Shown here: in pieces, positions 54,001 to 62,685 of the stretch
Layout: each line of letters opens with the position of its first letter
How positions within the stretch are numbered: position 1 is the stretch's first letter
Source of the DNA: UBA7803 sp963822255
GTDB taxonomy: Bacteria > Pseudomonadota > Gammaproteobacteria > Pseudomonadales > Azotimanducaceae
DNA length: 64,000 nt
NCBI GenBank assembly: GCA_963822255.1
Contig: CAWGGV010000009.1
Location: 434,001-498,000, forward strand
Reading direction: 5' to 3'
The notes under the pieces: model-generated
The model's database searches: none
What the model saw: the letters and a program-made list of their open reading frames with translations, nothing else
Told to the model about the DNA's origin: nothing
Position numbers and translations under genes: made by a program

Positions 54001-54717
54001 ATGCCCCGAAGGGACTCTGACAACAAGGGAGCGAACCCGGAAGCCGATGGCCGGTCGCTACCCGATCGCAAGCGTCGACGCCTCACCCAGGCGGAACGCA
54101 GCGCTCTGTCGGATACCCGCATGTTCAACGCCGCCATGCAGCTCATCAGCACCCAGGGCGCCAACCGGACGACCCTGAAGGAGATCTGCGAGACGGCCGG
54201 ATACAGCCGCGGGCTCGCAACCTACCGGTTCGGCACCAAGGACAACTTTCTGCAGGAGCTGTTGAAGCACTTCAACCACGTCTGGGTAGATCAGCTGCGG
54301 TCGTACACCGAAGATAAGCAGGGACTTCCCGCATTCATGGCCGCCATGGACGCGCTGGAGCACTTCCTGGTGGAGTACGCACGCTACATGCGCGGCAGCT
54401 ACATCATATGGTACGAATCCATCGGCGCAGACAACACCATCCGCCGCCAGCTGGCCCGCAATCACCGTCAGTATCGCAGCGACCTGGAGCAGTGGCTGCG
54501 CGACGGTATCCAGGACGGCAGCGTGCGCGCCGACGCCGACGTGGTGAATTTCGCCGTGCTGTATCTGACCTTCGTGTCCGGCACGATCTACCAGTGGCTG
54601 GTGGCGCCGGAACAGGTGAACCTGCCGTCGGCCTTCGACTACTTCCGAGGCATCGTGCGCCGCGAGCTCGCGCCGGCGGCCGAGCCGAACGCTTCATGGG
54701 CTCGAGCGAGCCCGTAA
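54001..54717 (+). CDS. TetR-family transcriptional regulator of the catabolic regulon
   Basis: SDTRMFNAAMQLISTQGANR and TTLKEICETAGYSRGLATYR, then FGTKDNFLQELLKHFNHVW is the TetR helix-turn-helix; the C-terminal ligand domain (ALEHFLVEYARYMRGSYIIW) is helical. The N-terminus is unusually long and basic. ATG 54001 has GAGGA in front; ATG 53986 is possible. Four copies of one inverted repeat lie in promoters around it, so it most likely represses the operon at 53631, the receptor at 54953 and the monooxygenase/CoA-transferase pair until an inducer binds. Confidence 0.9.
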   Translation: MPRRDSDNKGANPEADGRSLPDRKRRRLTQAERSALSDTRMFNAAMQLISTQGANRTTLKEICETAGYSRGLATYRFGTKDNFLQELLKHFNHVWVDQLRSYTEDKQGLPAFMAAMDALEHFLVEYARYMRGSYIIWYESIGADNTIRRQLARNHRQYRSDLEQWLRDGIQDGSVRADADVVNFAVLYLTFVSGTIYQWLVAPEQVNLPSAFDYFRGIVRRELAPAAEPNASWARASP

Positions 54718-54800
54718 GGGTCCGCCCCGCGAGCCGCTGGAACTCTTAGAGCGTCGGTTCCGCGCGGCCTGAGATCCAGCGAGTGATCGATCGTTATCTT

Positions 54801-54838
54801 TCCTTGCCCCCGCAGCAATAACTTGCTAGACAACAGCA
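54801..54838. promoter_or_regulatory. TTGCT-N7-AGCAA operator plus half-site before the receptor gene
   Basis: TTGCTAGACAACAGCAA (54822-54838) is a full site. Exactly 21 bp upstream another AGCAA (54813-54817) matches the right half of a second site whose left half is degenerate. The linker AGCAATAACTTGCTAGA copies that at 53721-53737 except for one base. It ends 114 bp before the TonB receptor start. Confidence 0.7.
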
Positions 54839-54952
54839 AGCGCGAGAAGATAAGTCCAGGTGTCCTTGCAGGGGCCCACGCCAACGGGATACGCGTCCGA
54901 TGCGACCGTGTGGCACGGTGACTCGTGACAGACATGAACGGAGGGGAGATTC

Positions 54953-57196
54953 ATGAAGCGTCAAGTTCAGTTTCTGGTTCTGGCATCGCTGGCGCCCGTG
55001 CTGTGCATGACGGTGCCGTGTCCGGCGGTGGCGGCATCTGATTCGCTCGTGCTCGAGGAAATCGTGGTGACCGCGCGGAAGCGCGAGGAGAGTCTCCAGG
55101 ACGTCGGGATGTCGCTCAGCGCGCTGGATAGTCAGGATCTCGCCATCCGCTTCGACGCCGATCTGCAGACGTTGCAGAACGCCTCACCCAACCTGGTCAT
55201 CAGCGATATCCAGCAGGGTCCGGGCAGTCCGGCCGCCATCTCCATCCGCGGGATCGGCACCACCGACGTGGAAAAGAATTTCGATCCGACGGTAGGCGTG
55301 GTGGTCGACGGCGTGTTCATCGGCGTCAACTCGGGGGCCATGCTGAAGGCCATCGATCTCGAGAGCGTGGAGATCCTGCGCGGTCCACAGGGCACGCTGT
55401 TCGGCCGGAACTCGATCGGTGGCGTGATCAACGTCAAACGCAGCCGACCAAGCTTCGACGGCTTGTCCGGATCGGCCAGAGCCGGTGCCGGCAATCACGG
55501 CGAGTTCCAGATCGACGCGTTCGTGAACGTGGCCGCGACCGACAACCTCGCCTTTCGCCTCGGCGGCGCCAAACGCAAGAACGACGGCTGGTTCCACAAC
55601 GCCACGCTGAACCGTGACGTGGGCGAGTACGACTACCGGGCCATCAGCCCCAGCGTGCTGTGGAAACCGACGGAAACCACGGAGATCTACTACCGGTACG
55701 ACAAGACCGAGCAGGATCAGGACGCCAATACCCTGCACAATCTGGCCCAACCGGACCAGGTCTTCTGCGCCGTCTACGGCCAATGCGCGCAGGGCCTTCA
55801 TACCCCGCAATCCGGCAAGGACTACACGGTTCTGCAGAACGACAACCCGCCATATCAGACGTATTTCGATACCGAGACCCACATCGTCAATGCGTCCTGG
55901 GACATCAACGATGCGTACGGGCTCGAGTTCGTCTACGGCCGCTTCAAGACCGACGAAGAAGTCTACCAGGACTGGGACTCGACGCCGCTGACGCTCTATC
56001 ACACCGACAGACCTGCCAATTGGGATCAAGGCAGCTACGAGCTGCGGCTGAACTACACGGGCCCGCGGTTGAACTACACGGCCGGTCTGTACTACTGGGA
56101 TTCCGATTACCGCATCGACCTGACCAGCTACATCGGCTTCGGCTTCATCCTCGGCGTGCCGGGCACCGGACCCGACGACTCCGTGGTCTTCCCCGTCTAC
56201 CAGACCGTGATGCAATCCACCAAGTCCTATGCGGCCTTCGTCGAGGCCGACTACCAACTCGCCGATCGCTGGACCTTGACCCTGGGCGGTCGCTACACCC
56301 GTGACGAAAAGAAGAGTGGCGTCATCGACCCGCTGACGCCCCAGCTCGCGGTCAAGGGCAATCCGGCGAACCCGTTCGAGGAGTCCTGGAACGAATTCAC
56401 GCCGAAGGTCGGGATCCGCTACCGGATGAACGACCGTCTGATGTTCTACGGCCTGTACTCCAAGGGGTTTCGTGCCGGTGGCTTCAACGGGCGGCCGGGT
56501 GGCGGCGAGTACCTTGCGGCAGCCACGCCCTACGACCCCGAAACCGTGGACAACTACGAAGCCGGCATGAAGAGCGAGTGGCTCGATGGCCGCATGCGGC
56601 TCAACGTCTCGGCCTTCATGATGGACTACAAGGACAAGCAGGAAGAGCAGAGCGTTCCGGTGGCAGGCGGCACCGGCCAGCAGACTCTGGTGGTCAACGC
56701 TTCCGAGGCGTCCATCGACGGATTGGAAGCCGATCTCAGCTGGTTGCTGAACAGCTACCTCACGCTGGAGGGCAATCTCGGTCTGCTGGATGCGAAGTAT
56801 GACAAGCTGGAAGATCCGGTGCTGGGCCTCGATCTCTCCAATCTGAAGCTGCGCCGCGCCCCGGACGTCACGGCCACCGTGGCGCCGGTGGTCACGGTCC
56901 CCATCGGTCCCGGACAGCTCGTCGCGCGCGCTGCGCTTCGATACGTGGACGACATGGAGCTCACCTTCCTGAACTCGCCGCAGAGCTCGGTAGATTCGCA
57001 CACGGTCCTGGATGCCTCGCTGACGTATTCGATCGGCAACCTGAGCCTGAGCGTCTGGGGCCTGAACCTCACCGAAGACGACTCGTGGTCGCAGGCCTAC
57101 GACGTCGGCGCCAGCCCTGCGTTCGCCGGCCTGTGGACCTACACGGCGATCCGCCCTCCGCGCACCTATGGCGCGGTGGTGAACTGGGATTTCTGA
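54953..57196 (+). CDS. TonB-dependent outer-membrane receptor of the catabolic regulon
   Basis: A signal peptide (FLVLASLAPVLCMTVPCPAV) is followed by LEEIVVTARKREESLQDVGM, then the plug with ISIRGIGTTDVEKNFDPTVG and VEILRGPQGTLFGRNSIGGV, and a barrel ending TYGAVVNWDF. 747 residues, complete. Receptors of this type bring large or hydrophobic nutrients across the outer membrane. A site matching the TetR-type operator is 114 bp upstream, so it is probably induced together with the degradation genes. It converges with the monooxygenase gene over a hairpin. Confidence 0.93.
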   Translation: MKRQVQFLVLASLAPVLCMTVPCPAVAASDSLVLEEIVVTARKREESLQDVGMSLSALDSQDLAIRFDADLQTLQNASPNLVISDIQQGPGSPAAISIRGIGTTDVEKNFDPTVGVVVDGVFIGVNSGAMLKAIDLESVEILRGPQGTLFGRNSIGGVINVKRSRPSFDGLSGSARAGAGNHGEFQIDAFVNVAATDNLAFRLGGAKRKNDGWFHNATLNRDVGEYDYRAISPSVLWKPTETTEIYYRYDKTEQDQDANTLHNLAQPDQVFCAVYGQCAQGLHTPQSGKDYTVLQNDNPPYQTYFDTETHIVNASWDINDAYGLEFVYGRFKTDEEVYQDWDSTPLTLYHTDRPANWDQGSYELRLNYTGPRLNYTAGLYYWDSDYRIDLTSYIGFGFILGVPGTGPDDSVVFPVYQTVMQSTKSYAAFVEADYQLADRWTLTLGGRYTRDEKKSGVIDPLTPQLAVKGNPANPFEESWNEFTPKVGIRYRMNDRLMFYGLYSKGFRAGGFNGRPGGGEYLAAATPYDPETVDNYEAGMKSEWLDGRMRLNVSAFMMDYKDKQEEQSVPVAGGTGQQTLVVNASEASIDGLEADLSWLLNSYLTLEGNLGLLDAKYDKLEDPVLGLDLSNLKLRRAPDVTATVAPVVTVPIGPGQLVARAALRYVDDMELTFLNSPQSSVDSHTVLDASLTYSIGNLSLSVWGLNLTEDDSWSQAYDVGASPAFAGLWTYTAIRPPRTYGAVVNWDF

Positions 57197-57205
57197 CGCC
57201 CGAGT

Positions 57206-57242
57206 CGGACATCAGGCCCTGCTGGGAAGGGTCTGATGTCCG
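57206..57242. terminator. bidirectional terminator-like hairpin
   Basis: CGGACATCAGGCCCT (57206-57220) pairs with AGGGTCTGATGTCCG (57228-57242) around a 7-base loop; one pair is a G-T wobble. It lies between the convergent receptor and monooxygenase genes, ending 8 bp before the latter's stop. No T-run is present. Confidence 0.65.
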
Positions 57243-57250
57243 CGGCCGGC

Positions 57251-58877
57251 TCATCCCGCCAGTCGCTGGAACTCGAGCTCCGGGAAGCCTTCGTTGATGG
57301 ACTCGTCCAGTTTGTCGTAGTAGACGTTGGCGCCGCCGAAATAGATCAGCACCCGCGGCTTCCTGGTCTCGAGGTTGGCGCCCATCATCCAGGAATGCAC
57401 CTTGTCCCCCTGGGACATGAGCGTCTGGTCGTGAATCTCCGCGGTGTGCGCCGACCACTCCGCCTCGGCCTCCTGACGGGGCGAGAACACGTCGTAACCC
57501 TCGCGTTCCATCTTCTTGATGCACTCCGTGATCCAGATGATGTTCTGCTCGATTGAGGTGGGCAGATTGGCGAAGGGCGCTTGCGGCCCGGTGATCATGA
57601 ACAGGTTCGGGAAATCGGCGACGCAGACACCCATAATCGACGCCGAGGTGATTTCCCACTTGTCTTTCAGCGTCTCACCGCGCTCACCGCGTATTTCCAT
57701 GGCTTCGAGCGCGCCGGTGTAAGCCGCGAAGCCGGTTGCCAGCACGATGATGTCAAACTCGTAGAGATGCTCGGTGGTCCGCACCCCGGTCTCGGTGATT
57801 TCGACGAGGGGCTCGCGCTCGTTGATGTCCACCAGGTGAACGTTGTCGCGGTTGAAAGCCTCGTAAAACCCGTGATCCAGCGGCGGTCGCTTGGCGAACA
57901 GCGGATAGCCCCTGGGCGTCAGCAGTTCCGCCACCTCGGGATCCTCGACCTTTTCCTTGATCTTGCCGGCGATGAAATCGGCGGCCATCCGGTTCGCCCG
58001 GGGATCCGTCAACAGATCGTCGAAGGTCTCGAAATAGAAACGAAACCCGCCTTTGTTCCAGTACTCCTCGAAGATCTTCTGGCGCTCTTCCGGCGGGGTA
58101 TCCACGGCGTTGCGGCCCACCGGGCTGTCGAACGCCATGCCGAACACGTGGTTGCGGCACTTGTCGAGGATCTCGTCGTAGTTGTCCTTGATCTCCCGTT
58201 CCCACTCCGGCGTCATGGGTTTCTGCACGGCGGGCATCACGAAGTTCGGCGTGCGCTGGAACAGGGTCACGTCGGCGGCCCGCTCCGCCATGATGGGCAG
58301 CATCTGCACGGCCGTCGCGCCGGCGCCGATGATAGCCACCCGCTTACCCGCGTACTCCAGCCCCTCCGGCCAGCGGGAGGAGTGGAAGATGGGGCCCCGG
58401 AAGCGGTCGATGCCTTTGATCGGCGGGATGTGAGGCTGCGAGATCATGCCCATGGCGCTGACGAAGTATTTGCAGGTGAACTGCTCGCCCTGGGCGGTGG
58501 TGATCAGCCAGTGGCCTTCTTCCTTCTGATACGCCGCGCTGGTGATTTCCGTGTTCAGCTGAGTGTGCGGCCACATGTCGCACTTGTCGGCGACGAAGTG
58601 CATGTAGTGGAGCGTTTCCTGCCACCCCGGATAGCGCTCGGACCACGTCCACTCCTGCAGCAACTTCCTTGGAGAAGGACAGGCAGTAATAGTAGCCCTC
58701 GCTGTCGGTCGCGGCGCCGGGATAGCGGTTCCAGGTCCAGGTGCCGCCGATGTCGGACGCCTTGTCGAAAACCCGAATGGTCAAACCGGCCTGGCGCACG
58801 TAGTGGATCAGTCCGAGGCCGGCAAAGCCGGCGCCCACGGCGATGACGTCGTAGTCGGGTTGCTGCTGGGAAGTCAC
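57251..58877 (-). CDS. FAD-dependent Baeyer-Villiger-type monooxygenase, one frameshift
   Basis: The first frame has the FAD site VIAVGAGFAGLGLIHYVRQA and DIGGTWTWNRYPGAATDSEG; near 58668 an extra base shifts it to LQEWTWSERYPGWQETLHYM. The NADPH-binding loop RVAIIGAGATAVQMLPIMAE and the type I Baeyer-Villiger fingerprint FRGPIFHSSRWPE (F-x-G-x3-H-x3-W-P) are both there. The C-terminal part reads ATGFAAYTGALEAMEIRGER. Such enzymes turn ketones into esters or lactones. GTG 58877 has AGGAG in front. Divergent from the CoA-transferase across the regulator site at 58942. Confidence 0.85.
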
Positions 58878-58941
58878 GATTGTCTCCTGCGGTTTCAGGC
58901 GCTTACGGGTGCGAACCTGCCCAATTGACCCAAGTCTAAAC

Positions 58942-58958
58942 TTGCTAGACGCAAACAA
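58942..58958. promoter_or_regulatory. TTGCT-N7-AGCAA-type operator between divergent genes
   Basis: TTGCTAGACGCAAACAA matches the shared operator in 9 of 10 half-site positions with the same 7-bp spacer. It stands 65 bp before the monooxygenase start and 60 bp before the CoA-transferase start and could control both. Confidence 0.62.
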
Positions 58959-59017
58959 GCAACGATGGCTGCCGCTGTGGTTATACTCTCCTCACCCGGA
59001 CAGGGAAGAGTCCAACG

Positions 59018-60547
59018 ATGAGCTGGCAGGACCGGTGCGGCGACAAGCTCGTGAGCCTGGAGCGAGCCCTCGCCCTCGTTCAATCGGGCCACGTCGTCCA
59101 CGTCGCGCCTTATTCCACCACGCCCATGACCCTGTGCCAGGGGCTCAAAGACCGGGCGCTCGCCCACGGGCTCATGAACGTGCGCATCGATCACCCGGCC
59201 GCCGCCATCTGCTGGACCGACCCGGACCTTGGGGGGGCCTTCAAGCTCAAGGACAACTACGCCACGCCGCCCAACCGACAAGCCTGTCACACGGGCGGGA
59301 TGGAGTACCTGCCCATCGGCATCTGGAAGAGCTGGGAGATCCCGCCGGGCTTCCACCCGAACCCGGACGTCTTTCTGGTGCCGGTCTCACCGCCGAACCA
59401 GCTCGGCTTTTGCAGCTTCGGCTCGGGCGTGTGGCTGTCGCGAACGGTGTCGCGGCGGGCGAAGACGGTGATCGCCGAGGTGCATCCCGAGTTCATCCGT
59501 ACCTTCGGCGAGAACTTCATCCACGTCGACGAGATCGATTGGTTCGTCGAGGCGGAGCAGACGGCGGGCGGCACGCCGCCGGCGCCGCCGAGTGAGGAGG
59601 ACGTCGCCGCCGTCGAGGTGATCTGCTCGCTGGTGGCGGCCGAGCTCGTCAACGACGGCGACACTCTGCAGATGGGGGTCGGCACGGTGTCCGCGTCGCT
59701 CGCGCCGTTTCTCGATTTCCGCAACGATCTCGGCGTGCAGACCGAGCTCATCACCGGCGGCATCGTCGATCTGGTGGAGCGGGGCGTCGTCACCGGAGCA
59801 CGGAAAACGCTGCATCCGCACAAGGTCGTGGGCAGCGCGTGCGTGGTGTTGCCGCCCGAAGAGCTCGCCCGGATGCACGAGAACCCCTACTTCGAGCTGT
59901 ACGACTTCGGCTATACGGACGACCTGAGACGGCTGATCCAACAGGAGCACTTCGTCGCAGTGAACAACGCCCTGGTGGTGGATCTGACCGGTCAGGTGTC
60001 GGCCGAAGCGCTGGACCATCGGCCCTACACCGGCGTCGGCGGACAGACGGTGTTCATGCTGGCCGGAGCCTATTCCAGGGGTGGAAAGTCCATCAGCGTG
60101 CTGCCGTCCAGCGCCGTGCCCACCGGCAGCTCGGAACGCCTGTCGCGCATCGTGCCCTGCCTCGGGCCCGGCGCGCCGGTGACGGTACCGCGGACCTATG
60201 TGGACTACGTGGTGACGGAGCACGGCATTGCCGAGCTCAAGGGCAAGACGCTGGCGGAGCGAGCACGTGCGCTGGTGGACGTGGCGCATCCCGACTTTCG
60301 CGACGCGCTGCGGGACGAGGCCAGGCGGCTGTATCATGCCTTAGGGAGGATGAGTCATGTCCGTCACCGAGCCGCCCAACCACCACGCCGACTTTCCCGG
60401 TTTCTCGGGCGCCTTCGGCTTGCTTGCCGGCCTGTCGATGTCCGTGGGGCGCGCCAGCGTTGCGCGACTGGCCGCCGATGTGGCCCGGCTGGCTGCATCG
60501 GACCGCGTCGTCGATGTCGGCTGCGGACCGGGCGCGGCTGTGCGTGA
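59018..60547 (+). CDS. CoA-transferase (acetyl-CoA hydrolase/4-hydroxybutyrate CoA-transferase family)
   Basis: The protein reads VVHVAPYSTTPMTLCQGLKD, then LVPVSPPNQLGFCSFGSGVW, DGDTLQMGVGTVSASLAPFL, TELITGGIVDLVERGVVTGA, VNNALVVDLTGQVSAEALDH and GVGGQTVFMLAGAYSRGGKS. In relatives the N-A-I-E-V-D segment has the catalytic glutamate; here it is N-A-L-V-V-D. The C-terminus normally stops after R-L-Y near 60342, but this frame runs on for about 68 more codons over the next gene, perhaps from a lost stop. It probably moves CoA onto or off a pathway acid. The operator-like site lies 60 bp upstream. Confidence 0.85.
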   Translation: MSWQDRCGDKLVSLERALALVQSGHVVHVAPYSTTPMTLCQGLKDRALAHGLMNVRIDHPAAAICWTDPDLGGAFKLKDNYATPPNRQACHTGGMEYLPIGIWKSWEIPPGFHPNPDVFLVPVSPPNQLGFCSFGSGVWLSRTVSRRAKTVIAEVHPEFIRTFGENFIHVDEIDWFVEAEQTAGGTPPAPPSEEDVAAVEVICSLVAAELVNDGDTLQMGVGTVSASLAPFLDFRNDLGVQTELITGGIVDLVERGVVTGARKTLHPHKVVGSACVVLPPEELARMHENPYFELYDFGYTDDLRRLIQQEHFVAVNNALVVDLTGQVSAEALDHRPYTGVGGQTVFMLAGAYSRGGKSISVLPSSAVPTGSSERLSRIVPCLGPGAPVTVPRTYVDYVVTEHGIAELKGKTLAERARALVDVAHPDFRDALRDEARRLYHALGRMSHVRHRAAQPPRRLSRFLGRLRLACRPVDVRGARQRCATGRRCGPAGCIGPRRRCRLRTGRGCA

Positions 60548-60971
60548 GGCTGCCCGGCGGGGCGCCGAGGTGTGGGGCGTCGACCCGGCTCCGGTGATGT
60601 TGCGCCTTGCGCGAACGTTTACCCGTCGCAGTGACCGGATCGTCTGGCTGGAGGGCGCGGCCGAGGCCCTTCCGGTAACGGATGGTGCAGCGACCGTGCT
60701 GTGGTCGATATCGACCGTTCACCATTGGCCCGACCTCGATGGCGGGCTCACGGAAGCATTTCGGGTGCTTGGGCCAGGCGGACGACTGGTCGCGATCGAG
60801 CGCCGGCGCCAGCCCGGTTCGACGGGGCTCGCAAGCCACGGCTGGACCGACGAGCAAGCGCAGGCGTTTGCGGCTCTTTGCATCTCAGCCGGATTCGTCG
60901 CTCCGCACGTGGAAACGACACAGGTTGGTCGCACGGCCCATATCACCGTGACGGCCGAACGGCCTTCCTGA
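60357..60971 (+). CDS. class I SAM-dependent methyltransferase
   Basis: RVVDVGCGPGAAVREAARRG is motif I, VWGVDPAPVMLRLARTFTRR the acidic loop, and VLWSISTVHHWPDLDGGLTE, AFRVLGPGGRLVAIERRR later core motifs. It is a small-molecule methyltransferase of the Methyltransf_11 type, 204 residues. It starts inside the extended end of the CoA-transferase gene and probably belongs to the same transcript. Its substrate is unknown. Its end overlaps the convergent lipoprotein gene by 29 bases. Confidence 0.9.
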   Translation: MSVTEPPNHHADFPGFSGAFGLLAGLSMSVGRASVARLAADVARLAASDRVVDVGCGPGAAVREAARRGAEVWGVDPAPVMLRLARTFTRRSDRIVWLEGAAEALPVTDGAATVLWSISTVHHWPDLDGGLTEAFRVLGPGGRLVAIERRRQPGSTGLASHGWTDEQAQAFAALCISAGFVAPHVETTQVGRTAHITVTAERPS

Positions 60972-61638
60972 CGGACGATACGCGCGGAACGGCGTCGATC
61001 TCACTGGGGCCGGAACCGCTGTCGAGCAGACGGGCTCGGGCGTCGGCGAGCGCGTCCGTGATCTGGCCGCTGAGCTCGCGCAGAGCCGTCCCGCTGCCGT
61101 CTGCAGCGAACGACCAGGCCGTGCCGGACCAGAAAAGCTCTCCGCCGTCCGCGACGAACAGGTTCGCCTCGACGATGGCTTCCTTCGTTGGGTCGTACGT
61201 CTGCATGCGACTGCGGGAATAGTCATAGAGCGCCTGCAGATTCGGCTGGGTGGGGGAGATGCGGCGGGGGTTGCCGACGACGCTGCCGGTGTTGTTCCGA
61301 TTGACGGGGTCGAGCACCAGCACCGCGACTGCGCGGCGTCGATCCGCGGCCGTGAACACCCGCTCGGCGGTGGTGGAAGCGATGTCATCGAAGTCGTCCA
61401 CGCTCGGGTAGGCGCGCATGCCGCGGGCGGTGAGGTCGTCCACGACCTGCCGTTCGATGTGCGCGCGGGCGGACTCGTCCTCGACGTAGGCCAGGACATA
61501 GATCCCCTCGCGTTCAGTGAGGTCGATGCTCTTGACCTGCGGTTGCGAAGCACAGCCTCCGCAACAGGCGAGAACCATCAGAACCAGCGCATCGCGAAGC
61601 TGAGCCCCCACAGGGCGCATCCTGCCAGTTACCGCCAT
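60943..61638 (-). CDS. lipoprotein of unknown function
   Basis: The start has a lipobox in LVLMVLACCGGCASQPQVKS, so the protein is exported and lipid-anchored. The mature part (GIYVLAYVEDESARAHIERQ, MRAYPSVDDFDDIASTTAE) and ELFWSGTAWSFAADG resemble small periplasmic proteins of the DUF4136/DUF4410-like style, though no family is certain. It stands 12 bp after the DUF2955 gene and is probably the outer-membrane or periplasmic companion of that pump. Confidence 0.7.
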   Translation of the reverse strand: MAVTGRMRPVGAQLRDALVLMVLACCGGCASQPQVKSIDLTEREGIYVLAYVEDESARAHIERQVVDDLTARGMRAYPSVDDFDDIASTTAERVFTAADRRRAVAVLVLDPVNRNNTGSVVGNPRRISPTQPNLQALYDYSRSRMQTYDPTKEAIVEANLFVADGGELFWSGTAWSFAADGSGTALRELSGQITDALADARARLLDSGSGPSEIDAVPRVSSVRKAVRPSR

Positions 61639-61650
61639 GAGACTTCTCCA

Positions 61651-62685
61651 TCACCCGGCGACCGGCGCGGGTGAAATCGATGAGGGAGCGGTGCGCGAGC
61701 GCCATCCTTCCAGAGCCACGACGGCCAGCCACGCGTAGATCGACACCGCAACGAACAGGCTGAGGCGCACGGCAAATGCCTGGTACACGTCCTTACCCGT
61801 CGCGCTGTCCTGCACAGCGGGACCGAGCAGAATCAGCAGGGTTACGATCACGTTCTGCCAGAAGGACGGCGTGAACCGGCTGCCGAGAGCGCCGTACATC
61901 TTGGCCGCGCAGTAGCCACCGAAGACGAGCGTCCAGAGAAAAAACATCCACAGGGTGGGGCTCGACTGCAAAGCGAACCAGAACAGGATCGCGAAGCAGC
62001 CGGCCAGGAACGTAGAGCCCAGCAGCTCTCGCCCGGCCGCCCGCGCGGTGACATCCGATCCCTGCTGGCCCAGAAGCAGCGATTTCAGGATCGTGGCCAG
62101 GTACAGCGCCGGGTTGGAGAACGCCAGCATCACCGGGGGCAGCACGATCAGCGCCGAGCGCAGGGCGATCCAGCGCGCCTCGGCCATGGGCGTGGGCACC
62201 GGTGGCGCGGCGCTGCCGGGCGCTTCGGGGAACAGCGGATACACCAGCCATTGGCATACGACGACGATGGCGATGCTGATCAGCAGCGATTCCACCAGGC
62301 CCTCGGCGAGCGCGTAGTCCACCATCCCCGCAGCGGGGACCATGGTGAGGCCGATGGTGAGCAGCAACCCCACGGCGGCCTTCCTCATCTCGAGGCTGAT
62401 CACGGCGCCGAGGTAAATGCCGGCGGCGATCACCAGCACCGCGGTGACAGGATAGTTGAGCAGCAGCGGAATCATCACCAGGCCCGAGCCCACGGTGACG
62501 GTCACCACCAGCAGCAGCGTTACCAGACCTTTCAGCCCCGGCGGTGGAGCCGGGGATGTGGTGAGGACGATGGCGAACACCGGCGCCAGGTACGGCAGAG
62601 GCAGATCCATCGCATAGGCGGCGACCAGCGACGAGGCCGTTACGCCCGTCAGCCGGAACGCGCGTCGCGCGGCCACGGGGATCAT
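61651..62685 (-). CDS. DUF2955/FUSC-like inner-membrane protein, efflux partner
   Basis: About ten membrane spans are visible (LVTLLLVVTVTVGSGLVMIP, AVLVIAAGIYLGAVISLEM, LVESLLISIAIVVVCQWLVY, FFLWTLVFGGYCAAKMYGAL). The pattern GVTASSLVAAYAMDLPLPYL and PVFAIVLTTSPAPPPGLKGL matches DUF2955, related to aromatic-acid exporters (FUSC/AaeB). It overlaps the HlyD gene by four bases and forms a two-part efflux system with it. 344 residues, intact. Confidence 0.87.
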   Translation of the reverse strand: MIPVAARRAFRLTGVTASSLVAAYAMDLPLPYLAPVFAIVLTTSPAPPPGLKGLVTLLLVVTVTVGSGLVMIPLLLNYPVTAVLVIAAGIYLGAVISLEMRKAAVGLLLTIGLTMVPAAGMVDYALAEGLVESLLISIAIVVVCQWLVYPLFPEAPGSAAPPVPTPMAEARWIALRSALIVLPPVMLAFSNPALYLATILKSLLLGQQGSDVTARAAGRELLGSTFLAGCFAILFWFALQSSPTLWMFFLWTLVFGGYCAAKMYGALGSRFTPSFWQNVIVTLLILLGPAVQDSATGKDVYQAFAVRLSLFVAVSIYAWLAVVALEGWRSRTAPSSISPAPVAG

